Assembly (NCBI GenBank): GCA_035948315.1
Contig: DASZJG010000083.1
Span: 62,001-126,000 of the forward strand
Reading direction: 5' to 3'
Source: CAJCJE01 sp035948315
GTDB lineage: Bacteria > Actinomycetota > Actinomycetes > Mycobacteriales > Pseudonocardiaceae
Length of the DNA stretch: 64,000 bases
Below are positions 16,316 to 25,032 of this stretch, one piece after another (the first letter of the stretch is position 1; the number at the start of each line of letters is the position of its first letter). The notes under the pieces were generated by a model. It saw only the letters and a list, made by a program, of their open reading frames with translations, had not been told where the DNA came from and did not search any database. The position numbers and the translations under genes are program-made.

Positions 16316-19300
16316 ATGACATTCACGCAGAACACTGCGTCGAGATTCGCGCGAAGTGCGGCGATTGTTGTCGCGACTACAATCGCCGTGTTCGGAATTC
16401 CGTCCGTCGCGCAGGCCGCGACAACGCCGGGCGGTCCGGGCGCACCCTCCTATTTCGACAATGCGCGCAAGGACTGCGTCGGCACGGCCGAAGGCGGCTC
16501 GAAGGTCTGGTACACGGTCGCGGACGGCGTGTTGTCCGACGTGTACGAGCCGACCATCGACAACACCAACGTGGCCACCCTCCAGTACGTGGTCACCGAC
16601 GGGTCGAGCTTCACCGACCTACAGACCCGCGACCTGACCTACACGGTCGCCGCCGACCCGACCGGCATGGTCTGCACGGTGACCGCGACCAGCGCGAAAC
16701 ACCATTACCAGCTGGTCACCACCTATCTCACCGACCCGGCCCGGGACACGGTCCTGCTGCGCACCCAACTGCGCGGCAACACCGGTGACCTGCACGTCTA
16801 CGCGCGGCTGGACGCGCACATCAACGGCAACGGCGGCGGAGGCAGCCAGAACGGCGGCGCGGACACCGGCACCGTGCAGCAGGTTGGCGCCGCGGCCGTA
16901 CCGGTCGTGTACGACACGTCTACCACCAGCCAGGCCACCAACCGCGACTACGCCGTGCCCACCTACGCGGCCTTGCGCGCCACCACGTCCGGTGCCGCGT
17001 CGGTCGGCTACGCGGGCACCGCGAGCGACGCCCTCGCCCAACTCGACGCGACCCACACCCTCGGCACGACCTACGCGAGCGCGCCGAACGGTCACATCAC
17101 CGCGACCGAAGACGTCACCCCGCGCCCGCACACGCCGATCACGCTGGCGCTCGGCTTCGGCCGCACCCAGTCGCAGGCCGTTTCGACCGCGGGCGCGTCG
17201 CTGGCCACGCCGTTCCAGGCGACCCAGACCTGTTACGAACAGGGCTGGCGCGCCTACGACTCGACCCTGCGCCAGCCGCCCGCACGGCAGCGCTCGGCCT
17301 ACTACCTGAGCGCGAACGTCCTCAAGGCCAGCGAGGACAAGACCTATCCCGGCGCGATCGTCGCGTCGCTGGCCAGCCCCTGGGGTCAGGCGGTGAGCGC
17401 GGGCGCGGTGGTCGGCGGCAAGGCCGTGTACTTCGGCTCGTACCGCGAGGTGTTCGCCCGCGACCTGTACGAGATCTTCACCGGCCTGTTGACCGACGGC
17501 GACCTGCGCACCGCGCGGGACACGGTGACGTTCCTGTTCGACCGCCAACAGCAGGCCAACGGCCAACTGCCGCGCAACTCGCTGGTCAACGGCAAGGTGG
17601 CGCCGGACACCGGCGGCGACCAGCTCGACGAGTCGGCCTATCCGATCCTGATGGCCTACCAGGCCGGCCTTGGCGGCGACAACACGCTGTGGAGTCAGCA
17701 CATCGAGCGGGCGGCCGACTTCCTGGTCGCGCACGGCCCTTCGTTCGGCGTCGAGCGGTGGGAGGAGCAGTCCGGCTATTCGCCGTCGACCATCGCCGCC
17801 GAGATCGCCGGCCTGACCGCGGCCTCGGCCATCGCCGCGATGCACCACGACACCGCGCGCGCCCAGCTCTACCAGGCGACCGCCGACGACTTCCAGCGCA
17901 ACATCAAGAACTGGGCGGTCACCACCACCGGGAAGGACGCGCCGCGCTACTTCATCCGGCTGTCCAAGACCGGCGACCCGAACGCGGCCATCACCTACAG
18001 CCTCGGCAACGGCGGGCCGACCGTGGATCAGCGCCAAGCCATTGACGGTGGCTTCCAGGAATTGGTCCGGCTCGGCGAACTGCCCGCGAACGACCCGGAC
18101 ATCCAGGCGTCGCTCGCCGTGCTGGACAAGCAGATCTCGGTCAACACACCCAGTGGCACCGGCTACTACCGCTACGGCGCGTCGGCCGCGGCCGGCAGCG
18201 CGGACGGCTACGGCGACTGCTACCAGCCGAGCCAGTCCTCCTGTACCAACCCCGGCCAGCCGTGGCCGACCACGGACATCGGCACCGGGCACCTGTGGCC
18301 GGTCCTGTCCGGCGAACGCGCCGAATCCGACCTCTCGACCGGCGACAAGGCGGGCGCGAGCACGCTGCTCGACGCGATGACGAACTTCTCCTCCGGGGTC
18401 GGCCTGGTACCCGAGCAGGCATGGGAGGATCCGGACCTGGCCGCCGCGCCCTACGGCAGCGACCCGACGACCGCATCGATCGGCTTCACCGACGGGAAGG
18501 CGACCGGCTCGGCGTCGCCGCTGTCCTGGGCACAGGCGCAGGAGCTGCGGCTGATCCTGGACATCGGCGCGGGCCGCGACCTTGAGCAGCCCTCGGTCAC
18601 CACCGACCGCTACGTGAACCACGCCGCGCCGAGCGCGGTGCCGGTCACCATCACCGCACCCTCGGCCGGCGCCACGATCGAGTCGAGCAGCACCACGGTC
18701 ACCGGCACCACCACGCCGGGTGCACAGGTCGTGGTCGAGGCGACGGACACCGACACCGGCGCGGCCTCCGCGACGACGACCGGCACGGCCGACGCGCACG
18801 GCGCCTTCAGCATCAGCGCGCCGATCGGCTTCGGCACCAACGTGCTGACCGTCGCATCGACCACTTCGGACGGTCGCGGCACCGGCTACGCGCAGACCGC
18901 GGTGACCGGCGACCTGGTCGGCGGAGCGACCACAATGGACGTCACCGATCCGACCGGCGACGACAACGGTCCGGGCACCTACCAGTACCCGACCGCGGCC
19001 GACTTCGCGCCGGGCTCGTTCGACCTGACCCGGTTCCAGGTGATCCAGCTGGGCGGCACGATCTACCTGCGCACCACGCTGAAGAACCTGGTGCCGACCT
19101 TCGGCAGCGTGCTGGGCGCCCAGCTGCTCGACGTCTACGTGCACCAGGCGAACGCGGCGAACACGTCGGTCCAGGCCGCCTATCCGACGCGTAACTACAC
19201 GCTCAATCCCGGCTGGAGCGAACGCATCGAGGTGCAGGGCTTCGCATCGCCGGTGTGGGTCGACGCGAACGGCAACTCGCTCGGCACGGCGAATGTTGTC

Positions 19301-19618
19301 GCGACTACAATCGCGAAGACCATCACGATCGCCGTGCCGGCGTCCGCGTTCGGCACACCGGGCGCGGGTTGGTCGTTCGCGGTCGTGTTGACCGGGCAGG
19401 ACGGCTTCAGCAGTGACCAGGCGCGAGCTTTCACGGCGACCCCAGGCGCGTACTCGTTCGGCGTGTGCGCGGCCGGCAATCCCAGCCCGATCTGCGCGGT
19501 CCCCCCGTCGAGCGTGCCGAAGGCGATGGACGTGCTCACGCCGAGCGGCGTCGACCAGGCCACCGAACTCGACCCGACCAAGGGCCCGGTGGTGATCGCG
19601 GGCGTGCCCGTGGGCTGA
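16316..19618 (+). CDS. Secreted GH15 glucoamylase/glucodextranase-like enzyme
   Basis: 1100 aa. A signal peptide (about 1-35, RFARSAAIVVATTIAVFGIPSVAQA) indicates export. Residues about 38-330 form the beta-sandwich N-domain of bacterial glucoamylases. About 345-760 are the GH15 alpha/alpha-barrel, with GSYREVFARDLYE, GGDQLDESAYPILMAY (candidate general acid Glu about 436) and GLVPEQAWEDPD (candidate general base Glu about 699). About 770-860 are an Ig-like glucodextranase-B-type domain (VTITAPSAGATIESSSTTVTGTT). About 890-1080 are a glucodextranase-C/DOMON-like domain. The family releases glucose from starch, dextran or related alpha-glucans. The ATG at 16316 is chosen because it directly precedes the signal peptide. 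A 26-bp palindrome occurs twice inside the gene and a tandem repeat spans its stop codon. Confidence 0.88.
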   Translation: MTFTQNTASRFARSAAIVVATTIAVFGIPSVAQAATTPGGPGAPSYFDNARKDCVGTAEGGSKVWYTVADGVLSDVYEPTIDNTNVATLQYVVTDGSSFTDLQTRDLTYTVAADPTGMVCTVTATSAKHHYQLVTTYLTDPARDTVLLRTQLRGNTGDLHVYARLDAHINGNGGGGSQNGGADTGTVQQVGAAAVPVVYDTSTTSQATNRDYAVPTYAALRATTSGAASVGYAGTASDALAQLDATHTLGTTYASAPNGHITATEDVTPRPHTPITLALGFGRTQSQAVSTAGASLATPFQATQTCYEQGWRAYDSTLRQPPARQRSAYYLSANVLKASEDKTYPGAIVASLASPWGQAVSAGAVVGGKAVYFGSYREVFARDLYEIFTGLLTDGDLRTARDTVTFLFDRQQQANGQLPRNSLVNGKVAPDTGGDQLDESAYPILMAYQAGLGGDNTLWSQHIERAADFLVAHGPSFGVERWEEQSGYSPSTIAAEIAGLTAASAIAAMHHDTARAQLYQATADDFQRNIKNWAVTTTGKDAPRYFIRLSKTGDPNAAITYSLGNGGPTVDQRQAIDGGFQELVRLGELPANDPDIQASLAVLDKQISVNTPSGTGYYRYGASAAAGSADGYGDCYQPSQSSCTNPGQPWPTTDIGTGHLWPVLSGERAESDLSTGDKAGASTLLDAMTNFSSGVGLVPEQAWEDPDLAAAPYGSDPTTASIGFTDGKATGSASPLSWAQAQELRLILDIGAGRDLEQPSVTTDRYVNHAAPSAVPVTITAPSAGATIESSSTTVTGTTTPGAQVVVEATDTDTGAASATTTGTADAHGAFSISAPIGFGTNVLTVASTTSDGRGTGYAQTAVTGDLVGGATTMDVTDPTGDDNGPGTYQYPTAADFAPGSFDLTRFQVIQLGGTIYLRTTLKNLVPTFGSVLGAQLLDVYVHQANAANTSVQAAYPTRNYTLNPGWSERIEVQGFASPVWVDANGNSLGTANVVATTIAKTITIAVPASAFGTPGAGWSFAVVLTGQDGFSSDQARAFTATPGAYSFGVCAAGNPSPICAVPPSSVPKAMDVLTPSGVDQATELDPTKGPVVIAGVPVG
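16361..16386. repeat. 26-bp near-perfect palindrome, copy 1 (inside GH15 gene)
   Basis: GCGATTGT, T, GTCGCGAC, T, ACAATCGC: symmetric except for the two single T positions. It codes for part of the signal peptide (AAIVVATTI). A near-identical copy lies at 19289. Confidence 0.8.
19289..19314. repeat. 26-bp near-perfect palindrome, copy 2 (inside GH15 gene)
   Basis: GCGAATGT, T, GTCGCGAC, T, ACAATCGC: identical to copy 1 except one base in the left arm. Read in the same frame it codes for ANVVATTI. Confidence 0.8.
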
Positions 19619-19748
19619 CCGCGGCCATCTCACGGGAGTGGCGGTGAGGTGACCGCGGTGATCGCCGGCTTGGCCGTGAGCTGACCGCGGTGATCGCTGG
19701 CGTGCCGGTGCACTGACTGCGGTGATCGCGAGCGTGGCCGTGCGTCGG
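19591..19748 (+). repeat. Degenerate 32-34-bp tandem repeat spanning the GH15 stop codon
   Basis: Five units start at about 19591, 19623, 19657, 19689 and 19721. Most open GGTGATCGC, pass through a CGTGCC/TTGGCC core and the first four close with TGACCGC or TGACTGC. Unit 1 encodes the last residues VIAGVPVG and the stop of the GH15 protein; the rest lie in the 174-base gap before the next gene. Unit 2 is the most diverged. Confidence 0.82.
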
Positions 19749-19792
19749 CTTGGCCGTCGTACCCTGGTCTCGTCGACCTGCGGGAGGTGAGG

Positions 19793-20584
19793 ATGACCGA
19801 GGCAGGCTGGCTCGCGTTGGTCACCTGGCTGACCATCGCACTGGTCATCCCGCTGGCCTGGGAGTCGACCCGCTGGCCGCGCCGCTCCGGCGCGCGACTG
19901 GGGCTGTTGGCGGCAGCTCTTGCGATCGCGGTGCTCGATCTGACCGCGGTGCTGCACTACGTGCGCGTGCCGGCGGTCGCGTTGTCGAGCGTGTTGGTGG
20001 TCGGCGAGTTGGTCGCGGTGGGGTTGGCCGGGTTCGCGGTGCGGCGCACGGTCCGGGCGCGCAGGAGGGAGCGCGAGCCGGACGTCGGGGCCGACCAGTT
20101 GGTCACCGAGCCGGCTCGGCTGTGGGTGCGTCCGCATCCGCCGGTCGAGCAGGCCGGGCACGGGCCGTTGTCCCGGGTCGACGCCTGGCTGGCGGCGGAC
20201 GGGCCGAAGCCGAGCGCGGGCTGGTGGCACAACGGGGGCCTGCTGCTCGATGAGCGCGGGCCGGCGTTCGTGGATGCGGCCGGTCTGCGGCACGCGCTGC
20301 CGACGGCCGTGGCGCGCATGGTGAATCCGAGCGTGCCGCGCTCGCTGATGCTGGTCGATGAGACGAGCACGGTACTGGTCCGGCTGCCGACGACCGGGTT
20401 CAACAACGAGGAACTCGGCGCGTTCGCGGAGGCGGCGCGGTGGACTTACACGACCGTGTTCGCCCAGTACCTGCACGACGATCCGGACATCCTCGATCTG
20501 CGACGCGGCGTGATCGATCATCTGGCCAAGGACGACGGCGCGGTGTTGCGGGCGCTGCGGCGGCTGGCTGGTCAAGATCGGTGA
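19793..20584 (+). CDS. Uncharacterised membrane-anchored protein upstream of hypF
   Basis: 263 aa. Three hydrophobic segments (about 6-22, 34-54, 62-82) precede a basic stretch (RRTVRARRRER) and a soluble domain (about 95-263) with conserved-looking pieces PARLWVRPHPPVEQ, GGLLLDERGPAFVDAAGLRHALP and DDPDILDLRRGVIDHLAKDDGAVLRAL. No family recognised. The ATG sits about 6 bases after GGGAGGTGA. The hypF GTG is 19 bases downstream, so the two are probably on one transcript, but nothing ties it functionally to hydrogenase. Confidence 0.6.
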   Translation: MTEAGWLALVTWLTIALVIPLAWESTRWPRRSGARLGLLAAALAIAVLDLTAVLHYVRVPAVALSSVLVVGELVAVGLAGFAVRRTVRARRREREPDVGADQLVTEPARLWVRPHPPVEQAGHGPLSRVDAWLAADGPKPSAGWWHNGGLLLDERGPAFVDAAGLRHALPTAVARMVNPSVPRSLMLVDETSTVLVRLPTTGFNNEELGAFAEAARWTYTTVFAQYLHDDPDILDLRRGVIDHLAKDDGAVLRALRRLAGQDR

Positions 20585-20603
20585 TCCGGCGCACACTGGC
20601 TCG

Positions 20604-22847
20604 GTGGCTCGACGGGTGCGGACCGAGGTCCGGGTCGAGGGCGTCGTACAGGGCGTCGGCTTCCGCCCGTTCGTCTACGCGCTGGCGAACCGGCTCGGCC
20701 TCGCCGGCCTGGTCGGCAACGACGTGCACGGCGTGTTCGTCGAGGTGGAGGGGCCTTCGGGTCGGGTCGACGACTTTGTGATCGCGCTTAGTACGGATGC
20801 GCCGCCGTTGGCCAGCGTGGAACGGGTTGCCACGCGCGAGATCGCGCCGACCGGTGCGCCCGGGTTCACGATCGTGGCGAGCCCGGCGGGTGGGGAGCGG
20901 GCGACGCTGGTGTCTGCGGACAGCAGCACCTGCGCGGACTGTCTGGCCGAGCTCGCCGATCCGCGCGATCGCCGGTTCGGCTACCCGTTCATCAACTGCA
21001 CCAACTGCGGCCCGCGCTTCACGATCGTCCGCGACGTGCCCTACGACCGTCCATTCACGACCATGGCGGAGTTCGCGATGTGCGCGGACTGTGCCGCCGA
21101 ATATCACGATCCGGCCGATCGCCGCTTTCACGCCCAGCCGACCTGCTGCCCGGCCTGCGGCCCGCGCGTCACGCTGCTCGATCACGATGTCGACGATCCG
21201 ATAGCTGCGGCTGCTGACGTGCTGCTCGGTGGCGCGATTCTCGCGGTGAAGGGGCTTGGCGGGTATCACCTGGCCACCGACGCGACCAATGCGACGACGG
21301 CCGTGGCGCTGCGGGCGCGCAAGCATCGCGAGGACAAGCCGTTCGCGGTCATGGTGTCCACTGTGGAGCAAGCGCGGGCGCTGTGCGAGGTGGACGAGTT
21401 GGCGGAGTCGCTGCTGGTGAGCAGGCGGCGGCCGATCGTGCTGCTCCCACGCAGGTCGGCTACGGCTATCGCCGGTGCGGTCGCGCCGGGGAACAGGCAG
21501 TTGGGCGTGATGCTGCCGTACACGCCGCTGCACCATCTGCTGCTCGGCGCGGTCGGCGGGCCGATCGTGCTCACCAGTGGCAACGTGTCCGACGAGCCGA
21601 TCGCGTATCGGGACGCGGACGCGATCGAGCGGCTGAGCGGTATCGCGGACGCGTTCCTGGTGCACGACCGGGCGATCCACATCCGGACTGATGACTCGGT
21701 GGTGCGACCGTTCGACGGGCGCGAAGCGGTGCTGCGCCGCTCGCGCGGGTATGTGCCGGAGCCGGTTTCGGTCGCGGCCGGCTTTCCCCGGGCGGTGTTG
21801 GCCTGTGGGGCGGAGCTGAAGAACACGTTCTGTTTGGCCAAGGGCAGTCGCGCTTTTCTGTCCCATCATATCGGAGATCTGGAGAACTTCGAGACGCTGC
21901 GTTCGTTCACTGAGGGCATCGCGCATTTCCGCCGGTTGTTCGACATCGATCCGGTGATCGTCGCGCACGATCTGCACCCTGAGTATCTGTCCACCAAGTA
22001 CGCGCTGGAGCTCGACGGTGTTGATCTTGTCGGGGTGCAGCATCATCATGCGCACATCGCGTCCTGCCTGGCGGACAACGGCGAAGCCGGGCCAGTGATC
22101 GGGGTCGCCTTTGACGGCACCGGTTTCGGTCCGGATGGAACCATCTGGGGCGGGGAGTTTCTGCTGGCCGATCTCGCCGGGTTCAGGCGGGTCGGGCACC
22201 TTGACACGGTGCCGATGCCGGGTGGGGCGGCGGCGATTCGTGCGCCGTGGCGGATGGCCGCAGCGCATCTCGCCGCCGCCTATCCGGATGCGATTCCAGT
22301 TCTGTCTGTTGTGGAGCGTCATGCGGAGACGTGGGATGCGGTGTTGGCCATGGCGGAGCGGGGGGTGAACTCGCCGCGCACGTCGAGCGCGGGGCGGCTG
22401 TTCGATGCGGTCGCCGCGCTGCTGGGTATCCGAGACGCCATCAACTACGAGGGCCAGGCCGCGATCGAACTCGAACAACGCGCCGATCCGAGTGAGCGCG
22501 GGAGCTATCCGGTCTTGGCCGGGACGGTGTTGCCGGGCGCGGAGCTGGTCCGCGCGGTGGTCGATGATCTGGCGCGCGGGGTTGCGGTGCCGACCATCGC
22601 GGCGCGGTTCCACAACGCGGTCGCGGACGCGGTGACGGGCGTGTGCGAGCGGATTCGCGACGAGAGCGGGGTGGGTGTCGTCGCGTTGTCGGGTGGGGTG
22701 TGGCAGAATCTGTTGCTGACCACGCGGGCCATGGAATCGTTGCGAGCCCGGGGTTTTCGGGTGCTCACGCATTCGCGGGTGCCGTGCAACGACGGCGGCA
22801 TCAGCCTTGGCCAAGCCGTCGTCGCCGCCGCGCTGGATCGCGCCTGA
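20604..22847 (+). CDS. hypF: Carbamoyltransferase HypF, [NiFe]-hydrogenase cyanide-ligand synthesis
   Basis: 747 aa, full length. It uses carbamoyl phosphate and ATP to carbamoylate the C-terminal Cys of HypE, the first step to the two CN ligands of the Ni-Fe site. Domains in order: acylphosphatase-like (about 6-92, GVVQGVGFRPFVYALA), two zinc-finger blocks (about 108-185; CADC, INCTNCGPR, CADC, CPACGPR), YrdC-like (about 200-385) and Kae1-like (about 390-740) with the metal-binding VQHHHAHIASCLADN and GVAFDGTGFG. It starts at a GTG. It is the only hyp gene on the plus strand, ending 1 base from the end of convergent hypB, so it depends on its own or its upstream neighbour's promoter. Confidence 0.96.
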   Translation: MARRVRTEVRVEGVVQGVGFRPFVYALANRLGLAGLVGNDVHGVFVEVEGPSGRVDDFVIALSTDAPPLASVERVATREIAPTGAPGFTIVASPAGGERATLVSADSSTCADCLAELADPRDRRFGYPFINCTNCGPRFTIVRDVPYDRPFTTMAEFAMCADCAAEYHDPADRRFHAQPTCCPACGPRVTLLDHDVDDPIAAAADVLLGGAILAVKGLGGYHLATDATNATTAVALRARKHREDKPFAVMVSTVEQARALCEVDELAESLLVSRRRPIVLLPRRSATAIAGAVAPGNRQLGVMLPYTPLHHLLLGAVGGPIVLTSGNVSDEPIAYRDADAIERLSGIADAFLVHDRAIHIRTDDSVVRPFDGREAVLRRSRGYVPEPVSVAAGFPRAVLACGAELKNTFCLAKGSRAFLSHHIGDLENFETLRSFTEGIAHFRRLFDIDPVIVAHDLHPEYLSTKYALELDGVDLVGVQHHHAHIASCLADNGEAGPVIGVAFDGTGFGPDGTIWGGEFLLADLAGFRRVGHLDTVPMPGGAAAIRAPWRMAAAHLAAAYPDAIPVLSVVERHAETWDAVLAMAERGVNSPRTSSAGRLFDAVAALLGIRDAINYEGQAAIELEQRADPSERGSYPVLAGTVLPGAELVRAVVDDLARGVAVPTIAARFHNAVADAVTGVCERIRDESGVGVVALSGGVWQNLLLTTRAMESLRARGFRVLTHSRVPCNDGGISLGQAVVAAALDRA

Positions 22848-22848
22848 C

Positions 22849-23541
22849 TCAGGTGTGCACGGCGAGGCGTTTGCGTAGCCAGTCGAGCCAGTCGGCGACG
22901 CCCTCGCCCCTGGTCGCGGAGAGCGGCAGGACGGCGATGTCGGGATTGAGCTTGCGGGCGTCGGCGACGAAGCGGTCGACGTCGAACTCGACGTAGGGCA
23001 GCAGGTCGGTTTTGTTGAGCAGGACGAGGTCGGCGGCGCGGAACATGTGCGGGTACTTCAATGGCTTGTCCGCGCCCTCGGTGACCGAGGTGATCACGAG
23101 TTTCGCGGCCTCGCCGAGGTCGAACAGGGCCGGGCAGACCAGGTTGCCGACGTTCTCGATGACCACGATCGAGTCGAGCGGCGGGTCGAGTTCGCGCAGG
23201 CCGCGCGCGACCATGTCGGCATCCAGGTGACAGCCTGCACCGGTGTTGATCTGCACTGCCGGGCAGCCGGTCGCCCGGATCCGGTCGGCGTCGAACTGGG
23301 TCTCCTGGTCGCCTTCGATCACCGACACCGGCAGTTCGCCGGCCAGTTCGCGGATGGTGCGTTCGAGCAGGGTGGTCTTGCCGGCGCCGGGTGAGCTCAT
23401 CAGGTTGACGGCCAGGATGCGCCGGTCGGCGAGCCAGTGGCGGTTGTGGTGGGCGAGGTGGTCGTTCTTGGCGAGCACGTCCTGTTCCAGCACAACGGTG
23501 CGATGTTCGTGGGTTTCGCCGCAGCCGCAGGTCGCGCACAT
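22849..23541 (-). CDS. hypB: GTPase HypB, hydrogenase nickel insertion
   Basis: 230 aa SIMIBI GTPase that, with HypA, delivers Ni to the hydrogenase large subunit after Fe(CN)2CO insertion. The N-terminal MCATCGCGE resembles the high-affinity Cys metal site of E. coli HypB. The usual His-rich nickel-storage stretch is absent. The P-loop is SSPGAGKTTLLE (about 49-60), followed by EGDQETQFDADRI, the G3-region IENVGNLVCPALFDLGE and the NKTD base motif. The stop codon of hypA directly abuts the ATG. It is last gene of the leftward hydrogenase cluster. Confidence 0.96.
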   Translation of the reverse strand: MCATCGCGETHEHRTVVLEQDVLAKNDHLAHHNRHWLADRRILAVNLMSSPGAGKTTLLERTIRELAGELPVSVIEGDQETQFDADRIRATGCPAVQINTGAGCHLDADMVARGLRELDPPLDSIVVIENVGNLVCPALFDLGEAAKLVITSVTEGADKPLKYPHMFRAADLVLLNKTDLLPYVEFDVDRFVADARKLNPDIAVLPLSATRGEGVADWLDWLRKRLAVHT

Positions 23542-23871
23542 TCAGACCACCTCAACCGATCGGATCCGCAGTTGTCGCCCGGCCAGCACCTCGACGTTGG
23601 CGCTGCCGCAGGGGCACAGCAGGATCAGGTCGTCGACAGCGAACTCGGTGTCGCAGTCGACACAGTGCGCCCGGCCGCTGGGCTCGTCGATGTCGAGCCG
23701 GGCGCCTTCCAGCAACGTGCCGGCGATCACCAGGTCGAAGCAGAACCGCACCGAGTCGGGCATGATGCCGGACAGTTTGCCGATCTCCAGTCTTACCCCG
23801 GCGATCTTCGTGTCCGGCAACCGTTCCAGTACGGCGTCCACCACGCTCTGGGTGATCGACAGCTCGTGCAT
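23542..23871 (-). CDS. hypA: HypA, hydrogenase nickel-insertion metallochaperone
   Basis: 109 aa. It starts with the invariant MHELSITQSVV, where the His after the initiator Met is the nickel ligand. The zinc domain shows CVDC and then CPCGS; the second pair is C-P-C, one residue shorter than CPxC of E. coli HypA. HypA binds Ni and docks with HypB and the large-subunit precursor. The ATG is adjacent to the hypE stop codon, and its own stop is adjacent to the hypB ATG, so hypE-A-B are translationally linked. Confidence 0.94.
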   Translation of the reverse strand: MHELSITQSVVDAVLERLPDTKIAGVRLEIGKLSGIMPDSVRFCFDLVIAGTLLEGARLDIDEPSGRAHCVDCDTEFAVDDLILLCPCGSANVEVLAGRQLRIRSVEVV

Positions 23872-25032
23872 TCAGCAGATCCTGGGTAGCGGGTCGCCGA
23901 CCAGCATGTCCACGATCCGGGTCCCGCCGAACGCGGTGCGCAGCAGCACGATGCCGGGCGGGTCGTCGGCGATCCGGCCGACGATCGCGGCCTCGCGGCC
24001 GAGGGGGTTGCGGTGCATCGCGTCGAGCGCCGCGTCCGCCGCTGTGCCGTCGACGATCGCGACGATCCGGCCCTCGCAGGCGACGTAGAGCGGGTCGATG
24101 CCGAGCAGTTCGGACGCGCCGCGCACCTCCGCCCGCACCGGGATGTCGTCCTCGGCGACGACGACGCTCACGTTGGCGGCCTTGGCGACCTCGTTGAGGA
24201 TCGTCGCCACTCCCCCGCGCGTCGCGTCCCGCATCGCCCGCACGCCACCGGGAACAGCGGCGAGGAGGTCGGCGACGAGGCCGTTGACGGCGGCGGTGTC
24301 CGAGGTGAGGTCGGTGTCGATGTCCAGCTCGCCCCTCGCCAGCATGACGGTGACACCGTGGTCGCCGATGGGGCCGGACACCAGCACCGCGTCGCCCGGC
24401 TTCGCGTTGGCCACGCCGAGATCGAGGCCGTCGGGCACGACGCCGACGCCCGCGGTGTTGATGTAGCAGCCGTCCGCCTTGCCGCGCTGCACGACCTTCG
24501 TGTCGCCGGTGACCACCTGCACGCCCGCCGCGTCGGCGGCGGCACGCATGGACGCGACGACGCGTTGCAGGTCGGCGACGGGAAAGCCCTCCTCCAGGAT
24601 GAACCCGGCGGAGAGGTACATCGGCGTCGCGCCGGAGACGGCGAGGTCGTTGACGGTGCCGTTGATGGCGAGGTCGCCGATGTCGCCGCCGGGGAAGAAC
24701 AGCGGCGAGACCACGTAGCTGTCGGTGGTGAGCGCGATCCGGCCGCCCGCCATGGTGAGCCGGGCCGCGTCCTCCATGGGTTCGAGCAGGGGGTTGCGGA
24801 AGGCGTCCAGGAAGATCGCCTCGATCAGCGTGTGGGTCGCCTTGCCGCCGGAGCCGTGCGCGAGGGTGATCCGTTCCTCCTTCACGCGCGCGCGGGCGCG
24901 CCGGGCCCGGTCGATGCGTTCGAGTACGAGCGCTTCGCGTTCCCCGGGCGCGACTTTCGAGAAGTGGCGTTGGTCGATCTGGTTCTCGTGTTCGGCGAGG
25001 GCCTCCTCGACCCAGTTCTTCTGTTCGGTCAC
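23872..25032 (-). CDS. hypE: HypE, carbamoyl dehydratase in hydrogenase cyanide synthesis
   Basis: 386 aa. The C-terminal tail ends PRIC: the final Cys receives the carbamoyl group from HypF and HypE dehydrates it to thiocyanate with ATP. The PurM-like fold is visible from ITLAHGSGGKATHTLIE (about 54-70) through LTTDSYVVSPLFFPGGDIGDLAINGTVNDLAVSGA and DATRGGVATILNE. About 50 residues at the N-terminus, rich in Glu/Arg (VTEQKNWVEEALAEHENQIDQ), are an extension relative to E. coli HypE. The GTG start overlaps the hypD stop (25029-25032). Confidence 0.95.
   Translation of the reverse strand: MTEQKNWVEEALAEHENQIDQRHFSKVAPGEREALVLERIDRARRARARVKEERITLAHGSGGKATHTLIEAIFLDAFRNPLLEPMEDAARLTMAGGRIALTTDSYVVSPLFFPGGDIGDLAINGTVNDLAVSGATPMYLSAGFILEEGFPVADLQRVVASMRAAADAAGVQVVTGDTKVVQRGKADGCYINTAGVGVVPDGLDLGVANAKPGDAVLVSGPIGDHGVTVMLARGELDIDTDLTSDTAAVNGLVADLLAAVPGGVRAMRDATRGGVATILNEVAKAANVSVVVAEDDIPVRAEVRGASELLGIDPLYVACEGRIVAIVDGTAADAALDAMHRNPLGREAAIVGRIADDPPGIVLLRTAFGGTRIVDMLVGDPLPRIC

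Noticed and set aside
16619..20596. 1325-codon open frame on the minus strand
   Set aside because: It is the antisense of the secreted GH15 gene and its downstream neighbour; composition is Arg/Ala/Gly-rich with no domain, as expected for a high-GC shadow frame.
20400..22814. 804-codon minus-strand frame over hypF
   Set aside because: Shadow of hypF, whose acylphosphatase, zinc-finger, YrdC and Kae1 motifs are unambiguous.
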